A program made the position numbers and the translations under genes. From Streptomyces canus (GTDB lineage: Bacteria > Actinomycetota > Actinomycetes > Streptomycetales > Streptomycetaceae): a DNA stretch of 64,000 bases. Shown piece by piece: positions 1-8,685 of this stretch. Within the stretch, counting starts at the first letter, position 1. Every line of letters begins with the position of its first letter. Under the pieces are notes generated by a model, which ran no database searches, was not told the origin of the DNA, and saw only the letters and a list, made by a program, of their open reading frames with translations. Location of the stretch: the NCBI RefSeq assembly GCF_041435015.1, contig NZ_CP107989.1:1984001-2048000 (forward strand), written 5' to 3'.

Positions 1-2553
1 ACGTATACCTGGAAGAACGCCCGGATCGACGGCGGCGGTTTCGTGCCCGGCATCGTCTTCAACCGCAAGGAGAAGAACCTGGCGTACGCCCGCACGGACA
101 TCGGCGGGGCCTATCGCTGGCAGGAGTCGACGAAGACGTGGACGCCGCTGCTGGACTCGGTCGGCTGGGACGACTGGGGGCACACCGGCGTGGTCAGCCT
201 GGCTTCCGACACCGTGGATCCGAACAAGGTGTACGCGGCCGTCGGGACGTACACCAACAGCTGGGACCCGAAGAACGGCGCGGTCATGCGCTCCTCGAAC
301 CGGGGCGCGAGCTGGCAGAAGACCGACCTGCCCTTCAAGCTCGGCGGCAACATGCCGGGGCGGGGCATGGGCGAGCGGCTGGCGGTGGACCCGAACAAGA
401 ACAGCGTGCTGTATCTCGGGGCGCCGAGCGGCAAGGGGCTGTGGCGGTCGACGGACTCCGGGGTCAGCTGGTCGCAGGTGGCGAACTTCCCCAACGTCGG
501 CAACTACCAGCAGGACCCGAGCGACACCAGCGGCTACGCCAGCGACAACCAGGGCATCGTCTGGGTGACCTTCGACGAGTCGACGGGCACGTCCGGCAAC
601 GCCACCCGGGCGATCTACGTCGGCGTCGCGGACCTCCAGAACTCGGTGTACCGGTCGACGGACGCGGGCGCGACCTGGACGCGGCTCGCCGGCCAGCCGA
701 CGGGCTACCTGGCCCACAAGGGTGTCCTGGACGCGGCGGGCGGCTATCTGTATCTCTCCTACAGCGACAAGGGCGGGCCGTACGACGGCGGCAAGGGCCA
801 GGTGTGGCGGTACGCGACGGCGACCGGCACCTGGACGAACATCAGCCCGGTCGCGGAGGCCGACACCTACTACGGCTTCAGCGGACTGACGGTGGACCGG
901 CAGAAGCCCGGCACGGTCATGGCCACTGCCTACAGCTCCTGGTGGCCGGACACCCAGATCTTCCGCTCCACGGACAGCGGGGCGACGTGGACGCGGGCGT
1001 GGGACTACACGTCGTACCCCAACCGCGCGAACCGCTACACCATGGATGTCTCCTCCTCCCCGTGGCTCACCTGGGGCGCGAATCCGTCGCCGCCCGAACA
1101 GGCGCCGAAACTCGGGTGGATGACCGAGTCGCTGGAGATCGACCCGTTCAACTCGAACCGCATGATGTACGGGACGGGGGCGACGCTCTACGGCACGGAG
1201 AACCTCACGAACTGGGACTCCGGCGGGCAGTTCACGATCAAGCCGATGGTCCAGGGCCTGGAGGAGACGGCGGTCAACGACCTGGCGTCGCCGCCCTCCG
1301 GCGCCCCGCTGCTGAGCGCGCTCGGTGATGTCGGCGGCTTCCGGCACACGGACCTCACCAAGGTGCCGTCGATGATGTTCACGTCCCCGAACTTCACCAC
1401 GACCACGAGTCTGGACTTCGCGGAGACGAACGCGAACACGGTGGTACGGGTCGGCAATCTGGACTCGGGTCCGCACATCGCGTTCTCGACGGACAACGGG
1501 GCCAACTGGTTCGCCGGGACCGACCCTTCGGGAGTCAGCGGTGGCGGGACGGTGGCCGCCGCGTCGGACGGCAGCCGGTTCGTGTGGAGCCCGGACGGCA
1601 CGGGCGTGTACAACACGACGGGCTTCGGTTCGTCCTGGTCGGCGTCGAGCGGCATCCCGGCCGGGGCGATCGTGGAGTCGGACCGGGTGGACGCGAAGAC
1701 CTTCTACGGCTTCAAGTCCGGGAAGTTCTACGTCAGTACGGACGGCGGGGCGACGTTCACGGCGTCCGCGGCCACCGGACTGCCGAGCGGTGACAGCGTG
1801 CGCTTCAAGGCACTGCCCGGCGTGAAGGGTGACGTCTGGCTCGCGGGCGGGGCCACCGACGGGGCGTACGGCCTGTGGCACTCCACGGACGGCGGCGCGA
1901 GCTGGACGAAGCTCTCGAACGTCGACCAGGCCGACGCGATCGGGTTCGGGAAGGCGGCCACGGGGGCGTCGTACCAGACGCTCTACACCAGCGCGAAGAT
2001 CGGTGGCGTCCGCGGCATCTTCCGCTCGACGGACAAGGGCGCGACCTGGACCCGCATCAACGACGACGCCCACCAGTGGGGTTGGACCGGAGCGGCCATC
2101 ACCGGTGACCCGCGGGTGTACGGCCGGGTGTACGTCTCGACCAACGGACGGGGCGTGATCTACGGCGACACGTCCGACACGAGCGGCGGAGGCGGCACCG
2201 ACCCGACGGACCCGCCCGATCCCACACCCACGGGCGCCTGCGCGGTGACGTACAAGATCACCAACCAGTGGTCGGGCGGTTTCCAGGCGGACGTCCAGCT
2301 GAGCAACACGGGCTCGAGCGCCTGGACCGGCTGGTCACTCGGCTGGGCCTTCCCCAACGCCCAGACGATCTCCCAGACCTGGAACGCCGAGTCCACCCAG
2401 TCGGGCTCGACGGTCACGGCGAAGAACGTCGGCTGGAACGCCAACGTCGCCGCGGGCTCCTCCGTGAGCTTCGGCTTCACCGGGAGCTGGTCGGGGACGA
2501 ACGGGAAACCGACCGCGTTCAAGCTGGGTGAGCAGGCCTGCACGGTGGCCTGA
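1..2553 (+). CDS. GH74 xyloglucanase with C-terminal CBM2 (5' truncated by window)
   Basis: Secreted endo-xyloglucanase-type enzyme acting on plant xyloglucan. 850 residues are visible; the signal peptide and first few dozen residues lie outside the window. The fragment shows the repeated BNR-like turns (STDSGATW, STDGGASW, STDKGATW) of a GH74 double beta-propeller. The motifs TDIGG (Asp at visible codon 33) and GDVGGF (Asp at codon 443) match the two catalytic aspartates of the family, and their 410-residue separation equals that of D70/D480 in Clostridium Xgh74A. A Gly/Pro/Asp/Thr linker near codon 730 leads to a cellulose-binding CBM2 with Cys near both ends (from about codon 745). It converges on a pectin lyase gene, which suggests a plant-litter niche. 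The family call is firm; substrate is from family knowledge. Confidence 0.93.
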   Translation, partial: TYTWKNARIDGGGFVPGIVFNRKEKNLAYARTDIGGAYRWQESTKTWTPLLDSVGWDDWGHTGVVSLASDTVDPNKVYAAVGTYTNSWDPKNGAVMRSSNRGASWQKTDLPFKLGGNMPGRGMGERLAVDPNKNSVLYLGAPSGKGLWRSTDSGVSWSQVANFPNVGNYQQDPSDTSGYASDNQGIVWVTFDESTGTSGNATRAIYVGVADLQNSVYRSTDAGATWTRLAGQPTGYLAHKGVLDAAGGYLYLSYSDKGGPYDGGKGQVWRYATATGTWTNISPVAEADTYYGFSGLTVDRQKPGTVMATAYSSWWPDTQIFRSTDSGATWTRAWDYTSYPNRANRYTMDVSSSPWLTWGANPSPPEQAPKLGWMTESLEIDPFNSNRMMYGTGATLYGTENLTNWDSGGQFTIKPMVQGLEETAVNDLASPPSGAPLLSALGDVGGFRHTDLTKVPSMMFTSPNFTTTTSLDFAETNANTVVRVGNLDSGPHIAFSTDNGANWFAGTDPSGVSGGGTVAAASDGSRFVWSPDGTGVYNTTGFGSSWSASSGIPAGAIVESDRVDAKTFYGFKSGKFYVSTDGGATFTASAATGLPSGDSVRFKALPGVKGDVWLAGGATDGAYGLWHSTDGGASWTKLSNVDQADAIGFGKAATGASYQTLYTSAKIGGVRGIFRSTDKGATWTRINDDAHQWGWTGAAITGDPRVYGRVYVSTNGRGVIYGDTSDTSGGGGTDPTDPPDPTPTGACAVTYKITNQWSGGFQADVQLSNTGSSAWTGWSLGWAFPNAQTISQTWNAESTQSGSTVTAKNVGWNANVAAGSSVSFGFTGSWSGTNGKPTAFKLGEQACTVA

Positions 2554-2558
2554 CCCGA

Positions 2559-2590
2559 CGACAGGGCGGCTGCCCGCAGCCGCCCTGTCG
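2559..2590. terminator. Bidirectional intrinsic terminator between convergent polysaccharidase genes
   Basis: A perfect 14-bp stem (2559-2572 with 2577-2590) and a 4-base loop (CCCG) lie six bases after the stop of the GH74 gene and just beyond the stop of the leftward PL11 gene, so one hairpin can serve both. There is no U-tract, as is usual for Streptomyces terminators. Confidence 0.8.
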
Positions 2591-2596
2591 CTCAGG

Positions 2597-4468
2597 TCAC
2601 GGCGTGTACACCGCCGGCCTCGGTGCCGTCGCCATCCCGTTGCCGATGAAGAAGCTCGGGTGCGGGGGCTGGTTGTAGGCCGTGTTTTGCCAGGCCAGGC
2701 CGGTGCGGTACATCGTGTCGTGGAGCAGGGTCGTGATCTTCGTCGACGTCTCTATCGGGGTCGAGTAGATCCGCAGCGCCTTGTTGTCCGACGTCGGCCA
2801 GACGACCTCCTCGCGCCAGTCGCCGAGGATGTCGCCGGACAGCGACGGGGTCGCCTTGGTGCCGTTGTTGGAGTGGACCGACGCTCCGGTGAGGAGGCGG
2901 GTGTCCGACGAGGTGCCGTACTTGTCGATGTGGGTGCCGTCGAGGAGTTCACGGACCGTGTCGCCGTCCCACCAGGACAGGAAGTTCACCGAGGACGGCT
3001 CGCGGCCCTTGGTGGCACCGGCCTCGTCGCGGATCGAGGTGTCGGAGGCCGACCAGACCTCGGCCCCGTCGTTGCCCGCCCAGATGTCACCGGCCACTCC
3101 ACGACCGTTGTCGCAGCACGCGGCCAGTTTCCAGTTCACCGTGCCGTTCGCCGGGTTGATGTACAGCTCCGCCGGCTGTGAGGCCGACTCGGAGACCTTG
3201 AAGTACTCCAGGCCCGCGTGGGAGGGGTCGAGGTCGCCGAGGTGCTGGGCGTCACCGTGCCCGGTCTTCGTCGTCCACAGCCCGTTGCCGTTGTCGTCGA
3301 CCGCCATCGCCCCGTAGACGATCTCGTCCTTGCCGTCACCGTCCACATCCCCGACGGACAGGCTGTGCGAGCCCTGGCCGTCGTAGCCCTTGCCGCTGTT
3401 GGTCGAGGAGTTGGTGTCGAAGGTCCAGCGGCGGGTGAAGGCACCCCCTCGCCAGTCCCAGGCCGCGATCACCGTACGGGTGTAGTAGCCGCGGGCCATG
3501 ATCAGCGACGGGCGGGCCCCGTCCAGGTACGCCGTCCCCGCGAGGAAGCGGTCGACCCGGTTGCCGTACGAGTCGCCCCACGACGACACCGTGCCGCGCG
3601 CCGGGACGTAGTCGACGCTCTGCATCGCCTTGCCGGTGAGGCCGTTGAACATCGTCAGGTACTCGGGGCCGGACAGGACGTAGCCGCTGGAGTTGCGGTG
3701 ATCGGCCGACGAGCTGCCGATCACCGCGCCCGTGCCGTCGACCGTGCCGTCCGCCGACTTCATCGCGACCTCGGCCTTGCCGTCGCCGTCGTAGTCGTAC
3801 GCCTGGAACTGCGTGTAGTGGGCGCCGGAACGGATGTTGCGGCCCAGGTCGATCCGCCACAGCCGGGTGCCGTCGAGCTTGACGCCGTCCAGGATCGTGT
3901 TGCCGGTGTAGCCGGACTGGGAGTTGTCCTTGGCGTTGGTCGGCTGCCACTTGAGGACGAAGTCCAGCGCGCCGTCGCCGTCGAGGTCGGCCACGGACGC
4001 GTCGTTGGCCTCGTAGGTGTAGGCGACGCCGTCCGGAGTCGTGCCGCCGGCCGGCGGGCTGATGGGCACGTCCTTGTAGCCGGTGCGGAGTTGGACCGCG
4101 TGGACCGAGTCGGTCTGCTCGACACCGCCCACGATCGCGCGGACCGTGTAGTCGGCCTCGGCGGGCGCGCCGGAGTGGAAGAAGTTCGTCGAGCCGGTGA
4201 CCGGGGTCGAGTTGACCTTCGTGCCGGCGCGGTAGACGTTGAAGGACACGTCGTTGGGGTCGGTGCCGAGCCAGCGCCAGCTGACCAGGTTGCCGCTGCC
4301 GGTGTGCACGCTGACGACTCCCCGGTCGAGCTTCTCGACCTGGCGGGCGGTGGCGGCCTCGGCCGTACCGGGCGACAGCGCGGTCAGACCGGCGGCCACG
4401 AGGGCCACGGCGGCGGTCGTCGCCGAGAGGAGGACTCGGCGTCTGCGGTGCGGGTGCGGGTGCTGCAC
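2597..4468 (-). CDS. Secreted rhamnogalacturonan endolyase, PL11 (YesW-like)
   Basis: 623-residue exported lyase predicted to cleave the rhamnogalacturonan I backbone of pectin by beta-elimination. Start: GTG at 4468, eight bases after a GGAGG site; a longer reading frame upstream runs into the next gene and is not used. The N-terminus is a clear signal peptide (Arg-rich, then a hydrophobic run ending TAEA) followed by a fibronectin-like entry region (VEKLDRGVVSV). The body carries repeated DxDGDG-type calcium-binding motifs (DLDGDGALD, DYDGDGKAE, DVDGDGKDE) typical of the PL11 eight-bladed propeller. Length matches Bacillus YesW (about 620), with no added carbohydrate-binding module. The WYL regulator upstream reads the same way, 43 bases away, but nothing shows that it controls this gene. 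Confidence 0.9.
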   Translation of the reverse strand: MQHPHPHRRRRVLLSATTAAVALVAAGLTALSPGTAEAATARQVEKLDRGVVSVHTGSGNLVSWRWLGTDPNDVSFNVYRAGTKVNSTPVTGSTNFFHSGAPAEADYTVRAIVGGVEQTDSVHAVQLRTGYKDVPISPPAGGTTPDGVAYTYEANDASVADLDGDGALDFVLKWQPTNAKDNSQSGYTGNTILDGVKLDGTRLWRIDLGRNIRSGAHYTQFQAYDYDGDGKAEVAMKSADGTVDGTGAVIGSSSADHRNSSGYVLSGPEYLTMFNGLTGKAMQSVDYVPARGTVSSWGDSYGNRVDRFLAGTAYLDGARPSLIMARGYYTRTVIAAWDWRGGAFTRRWTFDTNSSTNSGKGYDGQGSHSLSVGDVDGDGKDEIVYGAMAVDDNGNGLWTTKTGHGDAQHLGDLDPSHAGLEYFKVSESASQPAELYINPANGTVNWKLAACCDNGRGVAGDIWAGNDGAEVWSASDTSIRDEAGATKGREPSSVNFLSWWDGDTVRELLDGTHIDKYGTSSDTRLLTGASVHSNNGTKATPSLSGDILGDWREEVVWPTSDNKALRIYSTPIETSTKITTLLHDTMYRTGLAWQNTAYNQPPHPSFFIGNGMATAPRPAVYTP

Positions 4469-4511
4469 GGGGTGAACCTCCGAAGCGGTGGGGACGGACG
4501 GGTTCCGCTCC

Positions 4512-5468
4512 TCAGTCGCCGCAACGGGAAGTGGAGTTGCCGTACCTTTCGGCCAGTTCGGCGATCGTGCGGGCCATCCGTTCGCGCAGCTCGGCGGGTT
4601 CCAGCACCTCGATGTCGGCGCCCAGGCGCAGGAATTCACCCTGCGCGTGCCCGAGGGACTCGATGGGGACCCGGGCGAGGGTCCAGCCGTCGGCGTCGAC
4701 GCGGTCGTGGACCGCCCTCGGCAGCCGTACGCCCGGCGCCACCCGCACGACCGCTTCGCTCCGGTACAGCCGGTCGTAGAAGTCCCGCTGGTAGGCCGTC
4801 CAGTAGGCAGCCAGGTCGAAGTCCTCGGGTCGGGTGAACTCCTCATCCGAGGAGGTCAGTTCGAGGATCTGGTCCACGCGAAAGGTGCGCGGCCCCGGCC
4901 CCGCGACCACGTACCAGCGCCCTGCCTTCAGCACCAGGCCGTACGGCTCCAATCGGCGCTCCACGTCGGTCGGTTCGGCCCAGCGGCGGTACACCACCGT
5001 CACCACCCTGCCGTTCCACACCGCCTCCGCCACCTGCGGCAGGTACGGCGCCTGCTCGGCCTGCGCGTACCACCCGGGCGTATCGAGGTGGAAGCGTCCG
5101 CTGATCCGGTCCGCGTGGGCCCGCAGCTCCGCCGGCAGCGCGGCCCGTACCTTGAGCTGGGCGGCGGCGAGGACGGCACCCAGCCCCAGCTCGGCGGCGG
5201 GACCGGGCGCTCCGGCGAGAAAGAGCGCCTCGGCCTCCTCCGGGGTGAGACCGGTCAGGCGGGTGCGGTAGCCGTCGAGGAGGCGGTAGCCGCCGGCGTG
5301 GCCCGCGTCGCCGTACAGCGGGACACCGGCCGCGCCCAGCGCCTCGACATCCCGGTAGACCGTGCGGACGGACACCTCCAGCTCCTCGGCGAGCTGGGCG
5401 GCGGTCATCCGGCCCCGGGTCTGGAGCAGGAGGAGGATCGAGACAAGTCGGCCGGCTTTCACTGACAC
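4512..5468 (-). CDS. YafY/DeoR-type HTH regulator with WYL domain
   Basis: 318-residue transcription factor. Residues 1-60 form an HTH_11-type winged helix (TAAQLAEELEVSVRTVYRDVEAL). Residues from about 140 onward are the WYL ligand-sensing domain, with a C-terminal WCX-like extension. The start is GTG 5468, or GTG 5462 two codons later. The start region lies inside a perfect palindrome (5460-5480), consistent with autorepression. It is divergent from the small gene at 5503, separated by 34 bases, so one operator probably controls both. WYL regulators in general respond to nucleic acids or small ligands; none can be inferred here. Confidence 0.88.
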   Translation of the reverse strand: MSVKAGRLVSILLLLQTRGRMTAAQLAEELEVSVRTVYRDVEALGAAGVPLYGDAGHAGGYRLLDGYRTRLTGLTPEEAEALFLAGAPGPAAELGLGAVLAAAQLKVRAALPAELRAHADRISGRFHLDTPGWYAQAEQAPYLPQVAEAVWNGRVVTVVYRRWAEPTDVERRLEPYGLVLKAGRWYVVAGPGPRTFRVDQILELTSSDEEFTRPEDFDLAAYWTAYQRDFYDRLYRSEAVVRVAPGVRLPRAVHDRVDADGWTLARVPIESLGHAQGEFLRLGADIEVLEPAELRERMARTIAELAERYGNSTSRCGD

Positions 5469-5480
5469 AGGATGTCAGTG
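5460..5480. promoter_or_regulatory. 8-5-8 palindrome, probable operator of the WYL regulator
   Basis: CACTGACA (5460-5467), spacer CAGGA, TGTCAGTG (5473-5480): perfect inverted repeat covering the start codon of the WYL gene and lying 22 bases before the divergent ATG at 5503. A TAGCGT -10-like box at 5490-5495 ends seven bases before that ATG, so the rightward transcript may be leaderless and the palindrome would sit across its promoter. Confidence 0.7.
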
Positions 5481-5502
5481 AAGCGGGCCTAGCGTCCTGA
5501 GC

Positions 5503-5982
5503 ATGGCTTTCACCGAGAAGCTGCTGACCGTGCCACCGCCGATCGAGGTCGCCGGACGGCACGTCAAGCGCTACCACGTCACCGCCGATCCGGCCGGCAT
5601 CGCGCCCGAGGTCGAGAAGGCGGCGTACGACATCCTCCCGGAACTGCTGCCGGAGCCGGACGGCACCCCGCCCGCGACCTTCGTCGTGCTGCACCGGGGC
5701 GCGGACACCGGCGCCTACCTCAACGCCTACAGCTGGGTGTGGGACAACGTGCTCCACTTCCGGGGCGCCGCCGCCGGGCAGCCGGCGCTCCGCTGTCCGG
5801 ACGTCGATCCGACGCACTTCGTCCGGCCGGACCTGCCCTGGATCGGCTGCGTCTGGGAGCTGCCGCCGATCCTGCACGAACGGGACGCCTGGGTACGGCA
5901 TCTGCTCGCACCCGAAGTCCCGGACCTCAAGGCCTACTTGGCCGATTCGCTGCCCGAAGGAACCACAGGAGACCGCTCATGA
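5503..5982 (+). CDS. Conserved hypothetical protein
   Basis: 159-residue soluble protein without signal peptide or membrane segment; I do not recognise the family. It has a compact acidic sequence with several Trp/His residues (SWVWDNVLHFRG, WIGCVWELPP), and could be a small binding or enzyme fold. No ribosome site precedes the ATG and a -10-like TAGCGT sits seven bases upstream, suggesting a leaderless mRNA. Its stop overlaps the next start (ATGA), so the two are co-translated, and it is divergent from the WYL regulator, its likely controller. Confidence 0.8.
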   Translation: MAFTEKLLTVPPPIEVAGRHVKRYHVTADPAGIAPEVEKAAYDILPELLPEPDGTPPATFVVLHRGADTGAYLNAYSWVWDNVLHFRGAAAGQPALRCPDVDPTHFVRPDLPWIGCVWELPPILHERDAWVRHLLAPEVPDLKAYLADSLPEGTTGDRS

Positions 5983-6455
5983 GCAGTCCGCACGACTTCG
6001 ACTTCTTCCACGGCGAATGGGAGGTCATCAACCGCCGCCGCACCGACTTCCTCGATCCGGACAGCCCTTGGGAGGAGTTCCCGGCCACCAGCCGCTGCCG
6101 GCCGCTGTTCGACGGGGCGGCGAACATCGACGAGATCGACATGCCGCGCCTGGAGGCGAAGGGCGCGACCCTGCGACTCTTCGACCGGGATACCGGGCAG
6201 TGGTCGCTGAACTGGGCCGCGAGCCGCAGCGGGAAGCTGTTCCCGCCGGTCGTAGGAGGGTTCGGGAACGGTCGCGGCGAGTTCCACGGCGACGACACGT
6301 ACGACGGGAAGGACGTGCGGGTGCGGTTCGTGTGGGCCGGCATGTCCGGGGCCGCGGCCCACTGGGAGCAGGCGTTCTCCGTCGACGGCGGGGAGACCTG
6401 GGTGACCAACTGGACCATGGACTTCAGCCGGCCTTTTGGAACGACCGGACACTGA
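5979..6455 (+). CDS. Conserved hypothetical protein (DUF1579-like)
   Basis: 158-residue soluble protein starting at ATG 5979, with AGGAG upstream, and overlapping the previous stop by four bases. The opening FDFFHGEWEV, the DRDTGQWSLNWA segment and the closing WTMDFSRP resemble the lipocalin-like beta-barrel proteins annotated as DUF1579 in actinobacteria. This assignment rests on pattern memory only. Its 3' end overlaps the convergent methyltransferase gene by 32 bases. It is probably one unit with the preceding gene under the WYL regulator. Confidence 0.78.
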   Translation: MSSPHDFDFFHGEWEVINRRRTDFLDPDSPWEEFPATSRCRPLFDGAANIDEIDMPRLEAKGATLRLFDRDTGQWSLNWAASRSGKLFPPVVGGFGNGRGEFHGDDTYDGKDVRVRFVWAGMSGAAAHWEQAFSVDGGETWVTNWTMDFSRPFGTTGH

Positions 6456-7167
6456 ACACCGGTTCGGGGCGCGGGAGTTCCTGGTCGGGCAGCTTCTCCA
6501 ACCGCTCGGCGAACCGTTCGGTGAGCGGGTCGCCGGGCGGCAGCCGGGTGAACCAGCCGCGTCGCAGGTCGGCGGCGGTGCGCCGGGGGCTGCGGCCCTG
6601 ACCGCGGCCCGGGAAACGCGTCCGGCCTGCCGGACGCAGGAGGTGGGCGGCGGCGTACGACTCGACGAGCGGTGCCGCGTCCGGCGCCGGGCGGCGCGGG
6701 CGCGGGGCGAGGACGGCGTCGATGTCGCTGCCCACGTCGTGGGCGGCGGCCTTGTCGACGGTGGTGACGTACACCCCGCCCGGCCTCAGGACCCGGGCGC
6801 ACTCGGCGACCACGGCCCGGACGTCCTCGGGCCGGCCGAGGAGGTGCAGCAGCCACACGCTGGTGACGGCGTCGAACACCGCGTCGGGGAACGGCAGCGC
6901 CCGGCTGTCGGCGAGCACGATCGCGCCGGGCAGCCGTACGGCGGCCGTGCGGGCCATGCCGGACGTCAGGTCGGCGCCCGTGACGTAGGCCGCGGGCCGG
7001 GCGGCGGCGAGCCTGCGGGTGACGATCCCGGTGCCGCAGCCCACGTCGAGGAGGCGCCGGGTGTCCGCCGGGATGAGGCCGAGCACGGCGTCGGCGGCCG
7101 CGGCGGCCCTGGGCTCGCCACCGCGGCTGGCGTCGTAGGCGTCGGCCTCCTTGTCGTAGTCGAGCAC
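6424..7167 (-). CDS. Class I SAM-dependent methyltransferase
   Basis: 247-residue enzyme. GTG start at 7167 (opening VLDYDKEADAYDASRGG), five bases after the stop of the pterin dehydratase gene. SAM-binding motif I is LLDVGCGTG (about residue 40), followed by the acidic loop TGADLTSGM and motif III LPFPDAVFDAV, as in UbiE/type 11 methyltransferases. The region after residue 160 is Arg/Pro-rich and poorly conserved. The substrate is unknown. It is probably co-transcribed with the dehydratase. The 3' end overlaps the rightward hypothetical gene by 32 bases. Confidence 0.87.
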   Translation of the reverse strand: MLDYDKEADAYDASRGGEPRAAAAADAVLGLIPADTRRLLDVGCGTGIVTRRLAAARPAAYVTGADLTSGMARTAAVRLPGAIVLADSRALPFPDAVFDAVTSVWLLHLLGRPEDVRAVVAECARVLRPGGVYVTTVDKAAAHDVGSDIDAVLAPRPRRPAPDAAPLVESYAAAHLLRPAGRTRFPGRGQGRSPRRTAADLRRGWFTRLPPGDPLTERFAERLEKLPDQELPRPEPVFSVRSFQKAG

Positions 7168-7171
7168 GGGC

Positions 7172-7477
7172 TCACTGCGCTCCGTGGCCCGCGGCGAGGG
7201 CCTCCACCCGCTGCGCGAGCTCGAAGTCCTTCTGCGTGAGGGCGCCGCCCGCGCTGTGCGTGTGCACCGACAGCGCCACCGTGTTGTAGCCGAGGGTGAG
7301 GTCGGAGTGGTGGTCGAGTTCCTCCTGGACCTGGGCGACGTGGACGACCATCGCCGTGGCGGCGAAGTGGGTGCCGAGGCGGTACGCGCGGGTGAGCTTG
7401 CCGTCGTCGACGGACCAGCCCGGCAGCTCCGCGAGCCGGTCCTCGATCTCCTTCTGCGACAGGGGTTCGACGGGCAT
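7172..7477 (-). CDS. 4a-hydroxytetrahydrobiopterin dehydratase (pterin carbinolamine dehydratase)
   Basis: 101-residue cytosolic enzyme that dehydrates the pterin carbinolamine left by aromatic amino-acid hydroxylases. Start ATG 7477 with GGAAGGAG seven bases before; a longer in-frame extension has no ribosome site. The family signature is present: GWSVDDGKLTR, then the HVAQVQEELDHHSDLTLGYNTV segment with paired histidines (active site) and a TH at the end of the last strand. The length is normal (95-115). No phenylalanine hydroxylase is visible nearby, so its role may be pterin recycling elsewhere. Confidence 0.9.
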   Translation of the reverse strand: MPVEPLSQKEIEDRLAELPGWSVDDGKLTRAYRLGTHFAATAMVVHVAQVQEELDHHSDLTLGYNTVALSVHTHSAGGALTQKDFELAQRVEALAAGHGAQ

Positions 7478-7563
7478 GACCTCGCTCCTTCCACGGGTGG
7501 GGGTACCTGTCCAGGCTCCCACAAGGCGACTGCCGCGGCCCTGGTCAGAGGGTTCCCCGGGGG

Positions 7564-8637
7564 TCAGAGGCGGACACACGCCCCGGCAAGGTCGTCCGCG
7601 ACCGCGGCGATCGCGCCCCGCCCCTCCACTCGCTCCACCCACTCCTGCGGCAGAGCGACGTCGCCGTGGCGCGCGCCGACCAGGTTTCCGCAGATCGAAC
7701 CGGTGGAGTCACTGTCACCGGAGTGGTTGACGGACAGCAGGAGCGCATGCCGGACGCTGCGGAGGTGGGGGTGGGCCAGGGCGCTGTAGACGCCGATGGC
7801 GAGTGCCTCCTCGGCGACCCAGCCGGCGCCGAGGGACTCGACCTTCTCGGCCGTGGGCTCACCACCCTGCGCGGCAAGGTCGACGGCGCGTCCCAGTGCG
7901 GTCGAGGTCTCCTCATGGCCGGGGTAGCGGGCCAGCAGCCGCATCGCCCGCAGCACCGCGCCCTCCAGGGAGTCGCCGGCGACGAGGTGCGCGACGATCA
8001 CGGCGAACGCGCCCGCCGCGTAGTAGCCGGTCGGGTGGCCGTGGGTGATCTGGGCGCCGCGGGCGGCCTTCTCGAAGGCTTCGTGTCCGGTGTCGCACAG
8101 GCCGAAGGGAGCCGAGCGCATGACCGTGCCGCAGCCCTTGGAGTCGGGGTTGACCTGGCCGGGCTTGCCTTCGAGCGCGAGCCACGGCTCGGGGTGGTAC
8201 CGCTGGGCGGTCCCGGAGAGACAGGCGTTGCCGGGGGCGCGCCGGGAGTAGAGCCACGCCTGGTCGATCAGGCCGCCGCGGGGGCTGTCCTCCGGCACGG
8301 TGGCGTGCTCGGGGCCCGGCTTGCCCTGGGTTTCCAGCCACCGCTCGTAGCTCCAGCTCAGCAGCCGGGACCAGGCGCCGCTGACACCGCGCTCCCGCTC
8401 CCGCCGGACGGCCTGGGTGAGGGCCTCGGCGGTGAAGAGGGTCATCTGGGTGTCGTCGCTGATCAGCCCGACCGCGCCGTACGCGCCGGGCAGGAAGCCG
8501 GTGACTCCGCGCTCGCCGTGGGTGGAGCGGATTCGGTCCAGAGAGGCGAACTCGATCGGGTATCCGAGGGCGTCCCCGATCGCCCCGCCCAGCAGGCAGC
8601 CCCGCACCCTGGCGCAGTACACCGCCGCGCTCTCCAT
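7564..8637 (-). CDS. ADP-ribosylglycohydrolase family protein (DraG/ARH type)
   Basis: 357-residue cytosolic hydrolase expected to remove ADP-ribose from proteins or small molecules. The magnesium-site motifs are intact: RGCLLGGAIGDALGYPIEF near the N-terminus, SDDTQMTLFTAEAL (about residue 60) and HSGDSDSTGSICGNLVGA near residue 300. Start taken as ATG 8637; GTG 8664 nine codons upstream is possible, but neither has a well-spaced ribosome site, so a leaderless message is plausible. It is divergent from an MmyB-type regulator 48 bases away, the likely regulatory partner. Confidence 0.9.
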   Translation of the reverse strand: MESAAVYCARVRGCLLGGAIGDALGYPIEFASLDRIRSTHGERGVTGFLPGAYGAVGLISDDTQMTLFTAEALTQAVRRERERGVSGAWSRLLSWSYERWLETQGKPGPEHATVPEDSPRGGLIDQAWLYSRRAPGNACLSGTAQRYHPEPWLALEGKPGQVNPDSKGCGTVMRSAPFGLCDTGHEAFEKAARGAQITHGHPTGYYAAGAFAVIVAHLVAGDSLEGAVLRAMRLLARYPGHEETSTALGRAVDLAAQGGEPTAEKVESLGAGWVAEEALAIGVYSALAHPHLRSVRHALLLSVNHSGDSDSTGSICGNLVGARHGDVALPQEWVERVEGRGAIAAVADDLAGACVRL

Positions 8638-8685
8638 CGTCCACGGCCCGATCAACGCACCCACTCCTCGACTACGGTCGTATGC

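Noticed and set aside
1188..1655. Antisense frames over the GH74 gene and other high-GC shadows
   Set aside because: They are the usual mirrored frames of GC-rich genes and show no motifs or ribosome sites.
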